DNA from: JAVBWI01 sp036677445
Lineage (GTDB): Bacteria > Bacillota > Clostridia > Christensenellales > CAG-138
Length of the DNA: 64,000 bases
Assembly: GCA_036677445.1 (NCBI GenBank)
Contig: JAVBWI010000003.1
Coordinates: forward strand, 1 to 64,000
Direction: 5' to 3'
Part shown: positions 50,642 to 57,560 of the stretch, piece by piece
How positions within the stretch are numbered: position 1 is the first letter of the stretch
Layout of the letters: every line of letters begins with the position of its first letter
The notes under the pieces: generated by a model
Told to the model about the DNA's origin: nothing
Seen by the model: the letters and a program-made list of their open reading frames with translations, nothing else
Database searches by the model: none
Made by a program: the position numbers and the translations under genes

Positions 50642-51559
50642 ATGCCTTTTCTAGTGATCAGCTCTTCGCTTTTCGCCTTCATACTGATATTGCTGCTGTT
50701 CCACCGCCCGCGCAGGCTTTTAAGCGCCAAGGACCGGCGGCTGAAGCTCATCACGGAGACGGATAAGCTGTTTATCGACGAGCTGAACGCGAATTTCTAC
50801 GAACGCTTCCTGGCGCCGGGGCTGCGCAAGTTCAAGAGGGTTCTTGAACGCGCCGTCTCCCACAGGCGCAAAGGCAAAGCGCAAAACGAAAAGCTGGAGC
50901 GGCAGCTGCGCATGGCGGGCATTTATATGAGCACCTCCGCGTTCGGCGCAGTGCGGCTGTCAGTAGCACTGCTTGTGATGCTGGTAGTAATCGCGGTGGT
51001 ACGAAACATACAGGTACAGCTTGCGCTGCGGATGTTGGCTATGCTGGCGGCACTGTTTATCGCTTTGCTTGCGCCAATCTATTATCTGAAGGTCAGGATT
51101 AAGATGCGACAGCAATCCATACGCTACCAGCTGCCGGATATGATGGACATACTCACCGTGAGCATCGACGCGGGCTTGAGCTTCGATATTGCTCTCAAGC
51201 GGGCGTTGGATAAATTCACAGGCGCCCTTAAGGAGGAAATGACGATTACCGCCATGGAGATACAGATGGGCAAGCCCCGCCGTATTGCGCTCACGGAGCT
51301 TGGGGAACGCAACAACATCGCCGAGCTCAAGACGCTCGCCTCGGCAGTGGTGCAATCCGAGCAGCTGGGTACGCCCATTAAGAACGTGCTCAAAACACAA
51401 GCCGCACACCTGCGCGCCGCGCGCAAGCAGGTTGCGCAGGAAAAGGGCATGAAGGCCTCCGTCAAGATGCTGCTGCCCATGGTCGCCTTCATTTTTCCGG
51501 TGATATTTATAATACTGATGGGACCTACCATACTCAACCTGATCAAGACATTTGGGTAA
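50642..51559 (+). CDS. tadC: TadC-like inner-membrane pilus assembly protein
   Basis: A 305-residue paralog-type partner of TadB with the T2SF domain. Membrane segments lie near 1-20, 105-150 and 280-300. The core has YQLPDMMDILTVSIDAGLSF, ALDKFTGALKEEMTITAMEI, and LASAVVQSEQLGTPIKNVLK. The ATG has GGGGGTGG upstream. It is last of the core tad genes; the DUF192 gene follows after 6 bases. Confidence 0.92.
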   Translation: MPFLVISSSLFAFILILLLFHRPRRLLSAKDRRLKLITETDKLFIDELNANFYERFLAPGLRKFKRVLERAVSHRRKGKAQNEKLERQLRMAGIYMSTSAFGAVRLSVALLVMLVVIAVVRNIQVQLALRMLAMLAALFIALLAPIYYLKVRIKMRQQSIRYQLPDMMDILTVSIDAGLSFDIALKRALDKFTGALKEEMTITAMEIQMGKPRRIALTELGERNNIAELKTLASAVVQSEQLGTPIKNVLKTQAAHLRAARKQVAQEKGMKASVKMLLPMVAFIFPVIFIILMGPTILNLIKTFG

Positions 51560-51565
51560 ACGATT

Positions 51566-51931
51566 ATGAAATATGCTGATTTGTACGACAACGGAAGGCT
51601 TTTGACACGCGTACGCGTGGCCAGCAACTACTTTTTGCGCCTGAGGGGGCTGATAGGGCAGACCAACATCACGGAAGGGCTGCTGCTTCGCCCATGCGCG
51701 CAGGTGCATACCTACTTCATGCGCGAGCCTATCGACGTGATTTACCTGGACCGTAACGGGCGGGTACTTTCCGTGGAACCGGCGATGGAGCCCGGGCGCG
51801 TGGGCTGGTACATACACGGCGCTACCTGTGTGCTGGAGCTGCCCGCAAACCGCTGGTCGCAGTTACACTGCAGCAACACCATACGGATCATTGAATGTGA
51901 AGGTGGCGGCTATGACAAAGCAATCGGATGA
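51566..51931 (+). CDS. DUF192 protein in the tad operon
   Basis: A 121-residue protein matching DUF192: VASNYFLRLRGLIGQTNITE (about 19-38), GLLLRPCAQVHTYFMREPID (the MxMxFMxxPID-like motif), and DVIYLDRNGRVLSVEPAMEP. The family has a beta-clip fold and no settled function. Members without signal peptides, like this one, often sit in Tad loci. It overlaps the next gene by 20 bases. Confidence 0.85.
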   Translation: MKYADLYDNGRLLTRVRVASNYFLRLRGLIGQTNITEGLLLRPCAQVHTYFMREPIDVIYLDRNGRVLSVEPAMEPGRVGWYIHGATCVLELPANRWSQLHCSNTIRIIECEGGGYDKAIG

Positions 51932-52787
51932 TGTGCGCGCACAGATTGAGCCGAACGGGCAATGGACGCGCGGCAGCATCAGCGGTTACAAACGTTCCGA
52001 ACTGGAGCGCCTTGTTGAGGAGCAAAAAAACGCCATCGCCGACATGAAGCGTGTGTTTTACCGCGATACCGAAGAGCTGCGCGACCAGCTGATGGTACAA
52101 AACACCGAAAACCGCAGCCTGAAGGAAAAAATAGCGGAGCTTGAGCACCGGCCGCTCAAACCCCTTGCCGACCCGCCGCCGCCCGATGAAAAAAAGGCGC
52201 TGCGCGAGCAGCTGCGGCCCATTGTGGAAAAGCTGCAATGCAAGCATCAGCAGGAGCTTGCAAGCCTGCGCGCGGAGTCCCGTGCTCTCTTCGCACAGCA
52301 GCAGGAAACAGCCAAGGCGCTCGAAGAGCTGCGCGCAAAAAGCGGCGCCGAAGCCGCAAAACGGCGGGCGGCGGAAGAAGCGCTTGCCCGTGCACTCAAC
52401 GAGAACGCCCTGTTAAAGGCGCAGCGGCAGGCCGACGAGGATATGCTCGCGCGCATGCAGGCAAGCGGCGATACGCCGGCCGAGCCGGAGCAGACGGACG
52501 ACGCCCAGAAAAAACATATACAGGAATATAAGCAGGCGCTTGCCGCCGCTATCAAGCAATCCGCGCGTCAGGAGGAAACCATACAAACGCTGACCCGCCA
52601 ACTGGAGGCCACGACCACGCATTACCGGGAGCTGCGCGCACAGCAAATGGAATATCTGTGCAGCATCCGTGAAAGCTTTGATCTGTTTTCGCAGTTCATG
52701 GCGCCTGAGGAGCCGATTTCCATCCGGCCGCAAAACGCCGTGCGCGATAATCTTATTAAGCCGTTGTTCCGGGACAGCGGCAAATAG
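51912..52787 (+). CDS. Long coiled-coil protein at the end of the tad operon
   Basis: A 291-residue hydrophilic protein; ATG 51912 follows GAAGGTGG. From about residue 25 to 265 it is rich in E, K, Q, A and L in heptad-like order (RSELERLVEEQKNAIADMKR, LKEKIAELEHRPLKPL, QEYKQALAAAIKQSARQEET), interrupted by a P/D break near residue 90. No enzymatic motif. It has no signal peptide, so it should be a cytoplasmic scaffold or a cell-division-like coiled coil. Its place at the operon end hints at positioning or regulating the Tad machine; that is inference. Confidence 0.7.
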   Translation: MTKQSDDVRAQIEPNGQWTRGSISGYKRSELERLVEEQKNAIADMKRVFYRDTEELRDQLMVQNTENRSLKEKIAELEHRPLKPLADPPPPDEKKALREQLRPIVEKLQCKHQQELASLRAESRALFAQQQETAKALEELRAKSGAEAAKRRAAEEALARALNENALLKAQRQADEDMLARMQASGDTPAEPEQTDDAQKKHIQEYKQALAAAIKQSARQEETIQTLTRQLEATTTHYRELRAQQMEYLCSIRESFDLFSQFMAPEEPISIRPQNAVRDNLIKPLFRDSGK

Positions 52788-52821
52788 AAAAAAATTACAG
52801 GTATCATGTATATTGCATTGT

Positions 52822-52844
52822 AAAGACGCTTTGGCGTCTTTTTG
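52822..52844 (+). terminator. Terminator of the tad operon
   Basis: AAAGACGC (52822-52829), loop TTTG, GCGTCTTT (52834-52841), with the T run ending at 52843. Confidence 0.88.
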
Positions 52845-52890
52845 CATGTTGTGCGGCATAGCCGCGCATGCTAGTGGCGAGGTGAACGAC

Positions 52891-53052
52891 ATGCCAGAGA
52901 TACCGAATGAACTCCTTTCAGCGCTCTCGCAGGATACGGCGGCCATGCAGCGGTTTTCCGGCCTGACCGACCCGGAAAAGGACGAGGTGCTCGAACAGGC
53001 GCGCGGTGCAAAAAGCCCGCAGGAGATCGACCATATCGTAAGCCGATTATAG
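52891..53052 (+). CDS. Small conserved-type protein (53 residues)
   Basis: ATG 52891 follows GAGGTG. The product starts MPEIPNELLSALSQDTAAMQ and continues RFSGLTDPEKDEVLEQARGA and a short IDHIVSRL end: three helices. The pattern IPxELLxALxxxxxAxxxFxxLxxxxxxE resembles the C-terminal helical piece of YdeI/OmpD-associated proteins, here as a stand-alone protein. Function unknown. It has its own strong terminator hairpin. Confidence 0.6.
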   Translation: MPEIPNELLSALSQDTAAMQRFSGLTDPEKDEVLEQARGAKSPQEIDHIVSRL

Positions 53053-53104
53053 AAAAATCGGCAAAGTATCGGAAGATACTTTGCCGATATCCTTCGGGGT
53101 TTTT
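53052..53104. terminator. Bidirectional terminator
   Basis: ATCGGCAAAGTATC (53057-53070) and GATACTTTGCCGAT (53075-53088) form a perfect 14-pair stem with loop GGAA. On the minus strand it is followed at once by TTTTTCT, so it can end the SrtB operon. On the plus strand the T run starts 11 bases later. Confidence 0.75.
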
Positions 53105-53106
53105 GC

Positions 53107-53304
53107 ACAGCCGCCTAAAAATGCTGCGGCATTTTCCGGGCGGCGGCTGTGAACGGTTGCGTTTTCATACGAAAATGCTTGGTAAATATGACGCCCATGT
53201 CGTCATATTTAAATTTAACCTCCGGAGGGTCTCGACCCTCCGAACCACCCCAAGAAAGTTTGCTCACAATCTATCAGCTGACAAAGTCCGCAGGACTTTG
53301 TCAG
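53107..53304. other. Hairpin array downstream of srtB
   Basis: Four stems stand in a row: ACAGCCGCC/GGCGGCTGT (53107-53150) with an inner AAAATGC/GCATTTT; AAATATGACG/CGTCATATTT (53184-53210); CGGAGGGTC/GACCCTCCG (53223-53242); CTGACAAAGTCC/GGACTTTGTCAG (53278-53304), the last overlapping the srtB stop. None has a following T run. No gene was found here. Confidence 0.7.
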
Positions 53305-54098
53305 CGGTCAGTCAGCGGTACGAGTTTGCCGTGCACGACATAGCGCGCATTGTTGAATTCATAGGTACAGGTGGACAGCGTGACGATACGGTCCTGCGCC
53401 GTGACCTGTATATCGCTTTCAAAATCCGACTTTTCACGCACATCCAAGAGATATTGCGCAAAGTCCTCCTCGGTTGCAAACGTTTTACGGTATGCTTCAC
53501 TCGCGGCGCCTGTGACATAGCCGCTGAACAGCTCCACACGAAAATTTCCCCCTGGCGCGAGCAGCCGCATGGCGGGATACGCATCGAAATAACTTTGTTC
53601 CTTGTAACCGACCAGCGCGGCAAACATGGAGCCGCTTTTCATATGGTGGCCGTAAATGACGGTGTTTTCATCCGCAAAGCCGGGGGTATTGCCGCAATCG
53701 ATAAACAGCGTGCCCATACGGTTGCGTGTTTTGTCGAACAGGTGCGTTAAATAATAGCTGTTGTTGGTTCCCTGCACCACAGGGTAATGGATGACCGTCC
53801 CTTCGCAGATGAGCCATGCGGCAATATCGTCGTTGACTTGGGCAAGCGCGGCAAAATCCGGCGCGAAGGTATACTCCTGTATAGACTGAGCAGACTCCTC
53901 CCCCGCCTGCCCGGCCTGCGGCGCGACCGTTGGCTGTTCGGCCGCCGGCTGCGCAAGATCGGCATACAGTTGGTCGCCCGCGCGGTATTCTAAAAGCGGC
54001 AGTACGATCATCACGGCGCAGACCGCCATCATGGCGACGCACAGCACGATCATTACGGTCAGTATCGTTTTTTTCGGGTTCTTCCTTCGCTGCTCCAT
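53301..54098 (-). CDS. srtB: Class B sortase
   Basis: A 265-residue sortase. ATG 54098 follows AAAGGAACG. One N-terminal membrane segment (about 12-36, ILTVMIVLCVAMMAVCAVMI) and an A/Q/E-rich linker lead to the catalytic domain (about 75-265). Class B features: VNDDIAAWLICEGTVIHYPV, the histidine in VIYGHHMKSGSMFAAL, the cysteine in TLSTCTYEFNNARYVVHGKL and the arginine in NARYVV. It is the last gene of the minus-strand fibre operon. The SPGTG protein just upstream is its likely substrate, as clostridial SrtB enzymes are known to use (S/P)PxTG. Confidence 0.92.
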   Translation of the reverse strand: MEQRRKNPKKTILTVMIVLCVAMMAVCAVMIVLPLLEYRAGDQLYADLAQPAAEQPTVAPQAGQAGEESAQSIQEYTFAPDFAALAQVNDDIAAWLICEGTVIHYPVVQGTNNSYYLTHLFDKTRNRMGTLFIDCGNTPGFADENTVIYGHHMKSGSMFAALVGYKEQSYFDAYPAMRLLAPGGNFRVELFSGYVTGAASEAYRKTFATEEDFAQYLLDVREKSDFESDIQVTAQDRIVTLSTCTYEFNNARYVVHGKLVPLTDR

Positions 54099-54120
54099 CG
54101 TCGTTCCTTTTATACAGATC

Positions 54121-54163
54121 AAATCAAAAAGGTGGCCGCGGCGGCAGAGCGCCCGTGGCCACC
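54121..54163 (-). terminator. Internal terminator before srtB
   Basis: On the minus strand GGTGGCC (54163-54157) pairs with GGCCACC (54137-54131), with a partly paired GC-rich loop, and is followed by TTTTTGATTTG. It lies between the SPGTG gene and srtB, so it probably lowers sortase expression by partial readthrough. Confidence 0.7.
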
Positions 54164-54192
54164 ATACTTTACATATTCGCTCTCCGGCAATA

Positions 54193-54897
54193 TTACGAAT
54201 GCCTTCGCCGCTTGGCGATGAGCACCGCGAGCACTACCGAAAGCGCCACAAACGCGCCCGCCCAGATGTAGAGGTTGGCATCGTCGCCCGTGCCGGGCGA
54301 AAGCGGTATCTTCTCGCCATTTACGGTGACCCCCGGCCCGAGCGGGATATCGTCATCGTCATCATCGTCGTCATCGTCATCGTACTGATGTACAAGGAAG
54401 CCCCATTTTACAACGCCTTCAGCCTTCTTGAATTCATTGCCCATTGTCGCGGGCACTTCCATCGTAACCAGCAGGTCGACCTCTTCGCCGGGGTCGAACC
54501 AGCCGAGGCTGTAATACGTCGTATTGGAAGGCCATTCGGCGCTTGCCTTATCGGCCACGATGGTTGCGCCGCCCGCCACCTTTACGGTGATCTTCACCAT
54601 GTCCAACAGGTCTTTAACGCTCTCATGCTCGGGTTCTCCAAAGAGGTATACGCGGATTTCATCCCTGCTGTCATTCGTAATCGTTACCTTCTGGGTGACG
54701 GTATCGCCGGGCATCAGGCCCTTGAAATTACGGAACAGGTCCTTATCGCTGGGGATGAAGCCGAATTTGGAGCTTGCATAATGGCCGTTGAATTCCACAG
54801 CGGAATCCGCTGCAAATGCCGCGGCCGGAAAGGCGAGCAGCAGCAGTAAAGCTAACCCCGCTGAAATGAATTTTTTCAGGCTGTCGGTGCGTTTCAT
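54193..54897 (-). CDS. SPGTG-anchored surface protein with poly-Asp tract
   Basis: A 234-residue surface protein. Signal peptide at about 1-29 (ISAGLALLLLLAFPAAAFA). The body (about 30-170) is a beta-rich domain with MPGDTVTQKVTITNDSRDEI, typical of clostridial fibre-base proteins. Then follow eleven aspartates in a row (DNA 54349-54381), a proline/glycine strand, and the sorting signal SPGTGDD, a hydrophobic helix and RRRHS. SPGTG fits the (S/P)PxTG pattern used by clostridial SrtB, and srtB is the next gene. Probably the wall-attached base of the fibre. Confidence 0.8.
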   Translation of the reverse strand: MKRTDSLKKFISAGLALLLLLAFPAAAFAADSAVEFNGHYASSKFGFIPSDKDLFRNFKGLMPGDTVTQKVTITNDSRDEIRVYLFGEPEHESVKDLLDMVKITVKVAGGATIVADKASAEWPSNTTYYSLGWFDPGEEVDLLVTMEVPATMGNEFKKAEGVVKWGFLVHQYDDDDDDDDDDDIPLGPGVTVNGEKIPLSPGTGDDANLYIWAGAFVALSVVLAVLIAKRRRHS

Positions 54898-54971
54898 TGT
54901 CTTTCATCCCCCTATTCTACCGCCGGCGGGGCGGGCAGTGGCGGCAGTCGCCATACGTTCCTGGTTAACAT

Positions 54972-55002
54972 GCACCGGGGCGCAGGGCACGCGCCCCGGT
55001 GC
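54972..55002 (-). other. Intercistronic hairpin in the fibre operon (1)
   Basis: GCACCGGGGCG (54972-54982) and CGCCCCGGTGC (54992-55002) form an 11-pair stem just downstream of the subunit gene at 55020. No T run follows on the minus strand. It may protect the 3' end of the upstream message. Confidence 0.65.
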
Positions 55003-55019
55003 GATTTAGGGCCGGTAAC

Positions 55020-55589
55020 TTAATTGACTTTAAGCTCCGTAAGAGCCTGTGCCTGCGTAAGGTTCTGGGACTGGATAGCCATCGCGGTGATGTCCATCTT
55101 GAACGTGCCAACATCAGAGGTCAAACCGGTGGGCACCTCAACGGAGGTAAAGAGCCTGCTGGTCTGTGCGCCCGCGGCCAATACGCTGTTGTACACATAT
55201 ACATATTCGACCGTGTGATTGGTATCATCCCGGTTTGTCTTTACTAAGGTCCACTCATCCGCAGCCGTGCCGATTTTCTCGCCGTTCACCAGGTCCGTGA
55301 GAACCAGGGACGCGCCGAGCTTATCGAGCTTATCGAGCTTGACCTTCAGCACGACATACGCGCTGTTGGCGCCGATATTCTTCACAAAAGGATCTTTGGG
55401 GACATTGTCGCCCGGCTGTACGTAATCCGGTTCATCCCATGACGGCTCCTCCAGGTCGATATCGACATTGCCCATCGTGAATACGTTGGTGGCGGTATCG
55501 TTATCGGTGAAGTACGCAAGTGTGACGCCCAGGGCGGCAACCGCCAGCAGGATGACGACCAGCGAAATCGTAAGTATCTTTTTCTTCAC
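55020..55589 (-). CDS. SipW-dependent fibre subunit (TasA/CalY-like) 1
   Basis: A 189-residue secreted protein. The N-terminus ILTISLVVILLAVAALGVTL followed by AYFTDNDTATNVFTMGNVDI is the SipW-type signal peptide: a long hydrophobic helix, then (A/T)YFTD and NxFxxGxVDI. Such proteins are cut by ER-type signal peptidases and often build TasA-like fibres. The body has alternating strands and a YVQPGDNVPKDPFVKNIGAN segment. Flanked by two strong intercistronic hairpins, so it may be the most abundant subunit. Confidence 0.85.
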   Translation of the reverse strand: MKKKILTISLVVILLAVAALGVTLAYFTDNDTATNVFTMGNVDIDLEEPSWDEPDYVQPGDNVPKDPFVKNIGANSAYVVLKVKLDKLDKLGASLVLTDLVNGEKIGTAADEWTLVKTNRDDTNHTVEYVYVYNSVLAAGAQTSRLFTSVEVPTGLTSDVGTFKMDITAMAIQSQNLTQAQALTELKVN

Positions 55590-55640
55590 GGTTCATTCCT
55601 CCATTATATACGCACAGTATAGCCATATGTTTGCTATAAC

Positions 55641-55662
55641 GGGGCCGCCGCGAAGCGGCCCC
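55641..55662 (-). other. Intercistronic hairpin in the fibre operon (2)
   Basis: GGGGCCGC (55641-55648) and GCGGCCCC (55655-55662) form an 8-pair GC stem between subunit genes 2 and 1. No T run. Confidence 0.6.
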
Positions 55663-55689
55663 TGCGTTCATCCTGTGCTAAAACAGCTC

Positions 55690-56301
55690 TTATTGCCAAG
55701 TGGCCGGCGCTTTTGCGGCGGTTTCGGCATTGGCGTAGGTTGCGGTTCCGTTCACCTCCGCCTGATGTGCATAGGCCTTTACAGAAATCTGCGGGGTGCC
55801 CTCAAACTCGCCGTTCCAGGTCTCCAATACGGTGACCGTTGTGAAGAGCTTATCCAGGGTAACGGCGGCCGCACCAGCATCCACGACCTTGGGGGCATTG
55901 GCATCGTCGACGTACACATAGATATCGGTGGTGCCGGAGACCGGCTTCCAGTTCGCATCCCAGTTGAGCGTAGCGACAGTGGAAGGAATGTTGTTGGTGA
56001 CCTTTACAAACACATAGCAGGGAACGCTGCCTTCGCCGATGACCACTTCAGGATCCTTGTCAAGAATGGCGCCCGGATAGAGGGGGAAGTCCTGGTTGGT
56101 AGTAACACGTTCCTCGCTGGGTACCTTATGGCCGTTTTCATCCACCTTCACCTCGGTGAGCGTCATACCTTCAATGGCACCTGTTTTGAACGTGTTGGTA
56201 ATCGTGCCGGTGCTGGCCGTCAACCACGCCAGGGTGCCGGCCACGCCGACGCCTACGACCAATATGGCTGAGAGAACTACGATCAAAGCCTTCTTTTTCA
56301 T
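55690..56301 (-). CDS. SipW-dependent fibre subunit 2
   Basis: A 203-residue secreted protein; ATG 56301 follows GGAGG. It has the same type of signal (ALIVVLSAILVVGVGVAGTL, then AWLTASTGTITNTFKTGAIE), with AWLT replacing AYFT. The body (about 45-203) includes FPLYPGAILDKDPEVVIGEG and PCYVFVKVTNNIPSTVATL, common in clostridial SipW-dependent subunits. No sorting motif, so it must be held in the fibre by other contacts. A small AGCCA/TGGCT hairpin lies upstream. Confidence 0.82.
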   Translation of the reverse strand: MKKKALIVVLSAILVVGVGVAGTLAWLTASTGTITNTFKTGAIEGMTLTEVKVDENGHKVPSEERVTTNQDFPLYPGAILDKDPEVVIGEGSVPCYVFVKVTNNIPSTVATLNWDANWKPVSGTTDIYVYVDDANAPKVVDAGAAAVTLDKLFTTVTVLETWNGEFEGTPQISVKAYAHQAEVNGTATYANAETAAKAPATWQ

Positions 56302-56378
56302 TTTCTTTTCCTCCGTTTTTATAAAAGTATTATTTGTATTTATATTAAGCCAGATCAACTTGGCTGGTCATCACGGGG

Positions 56379-56975
56379 TTAGGGAAGCGGGTTTGTTTGT
56401 GTGGCTGCGAGCGCCTTTTCGAATGCGTCCACCGCGTCAGTTGCGCCCATGCCGTCGGCCTGTATGGATTGCGCGAGCACCTGCAGCTCAAAGTATGTTC
56501 CATCCGGTGCACCGCCGGGAACCTCCGGTGCCGTGAAGGATGTAAACAGAGGTGTAGCAGTCAAAGTCTGTGGAGCGACGGGATATGCATAGTAATAATA
56601 TCCGTCCTCATAAGACCAACCCGCGCCTAACGTGCTTAACACGCCGATATCCGCATTGAGGCCGGTACCGGTTCCGTCTTCATTGCGCCAAACGGGCACG
56701 AGCGCCACGCGGATATAAGAGTCAATATTGCCGACGTTCTTGATTGTAACGTTTTCCTTCACACTGCCCAAGGGCACATCCTTTCCGCTTTCATTTTTCA
56801 GAGGAGTGCCTTCCCAGACCTCGCAGGGCACATTGCCCGGCACGAACGTATTCGTCATCTGCGATGAGTCAGAGGCGATCCAAGCCAGCGTACCGCCGAT
56901 TGCCGTGAGCGCGAGCAGCACGAACGAGAGAATTAGAATGATGACTCTTCTGCGTGCGCAGACAGACTGTTTCAT
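56379..56975 (-). CDS. SipW-dependent fibre subunit 3
   Basis: A 198-residue secreted protein directly after sipW (2 bases). The signal is RRRVIILILSFVLLALTAIG, then GTLAWIASDSSQMTNTFVPG. The body carries VKENVTIKNVGNIDSYIRVA (about 73-92), a segment seen in many SipW-dependent subunits, and ends in a short polar tail. No sorting motif. It may be an accessory or tip-proximal subunit because it is encoded next to the peptidase and the VWA protein. Confidence 0.82.
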   Translation of the reverse strand: MKQSVCARRRVIILILSFVLLALTAIGGTLAWIASDSSQMTNTFVPGNVPCEVWEGTPLKNESGKDVPLGSVKENVTIKNVGNIDSYIRVALVPVWRNEDGTGTGLNADIGVLSTLGAGWSYEDGYYYYAYPVAPQTLTATPLFTSFTAPEVPGGAPDGTYFELQVLAQSIQADGMGATDAVDAFEKALAATQTNPLP

Positions 56976-56977
56976 GG

Positions 56978-57523
56978 TTATACCTCCGGATGTTTCGGGT
57001 GTTTACGCCGGCTGCTTTGTGCATCGACCTGCCCGGCCTTCTTAAGCATATCCGGCAGGAACACCAGTACCAGCAGCACCAGTATGACGGTCCCCGCGAG
57101 TATCATCCCCCTGCGGGTACCAAGGAAGCCGGACACGAACCCGAGATACGGGATTGTGAATACGGGCTTGCCCAGTAGGTTGTTAAAGTGTACCGGGCTG
57201 CCGTCTGGCGCTTCGTTGGCATCGCCCTTGGTGTAAAAGCGCTGGTTTGCCGCGTCGATTTCGATGACGCGGTGGGTAGCGACCACGAGATCCTCGTTGA
57301 GTACGAATGTGATGGGATCGCCGACCTCGATGGTTTCCGGCTCCACGTCCTTGACGTAGATGAGACTCCCAACATGGTAGGCCGGTTCCATTGAGCCCGA
57401 GAGCACCGCAAACGGCGTTAACCCGACGACGCGGACCCCCGCGAGCAGCACCGCCAGCAATACCACCGCCGCCACCAGTATGGTGGTCAGCGCGTTCCAG
57501 AACCTCCTGAATGACTTATGCAA
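56978..57523 (-). CDS. sipW: ER-type signal peptidase I (SipW-like)
   Basis: A 181-residue membrane protease with N- and C-terminal membrane helices (TTILVAAVVLLAVLLAGVRV; GMILAGTVILVLLVLVFLP). The catalytic serine lies in VLSGSMEPAYHVGSLIYVK (SGSMEP box). The second block, DLVVATHRVIEIDAANQRFY, has histidine where bacterial P-type enzymes have lysine, which marks the ER/SipW type. The third block is TKGDANEAPDGSPV. It should process the three subunits encoded downstream. Confidence 0.93.
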   Translation of the reverse strand: MHKSFRRFWNALTTILVAAVVLLAVLLAGVRVVGLTPFAVLSGSMEPAYHVGSLIYVKDVEPETIEVGDPITFVLNEDLVVATHRVIEIDAANQRFYTKGDANEAPDGSPVHFNNLLGKPVFTIPYLGFVSGFLGTRRGMILAGTVILVLLVLVFLPDMLKKAGQVDAQSSRRKHPKHPEV

Positions 57524-57560
57524 AGGTCGTGTTCCTCCGTATAGATGCTATGTAAGTAGG

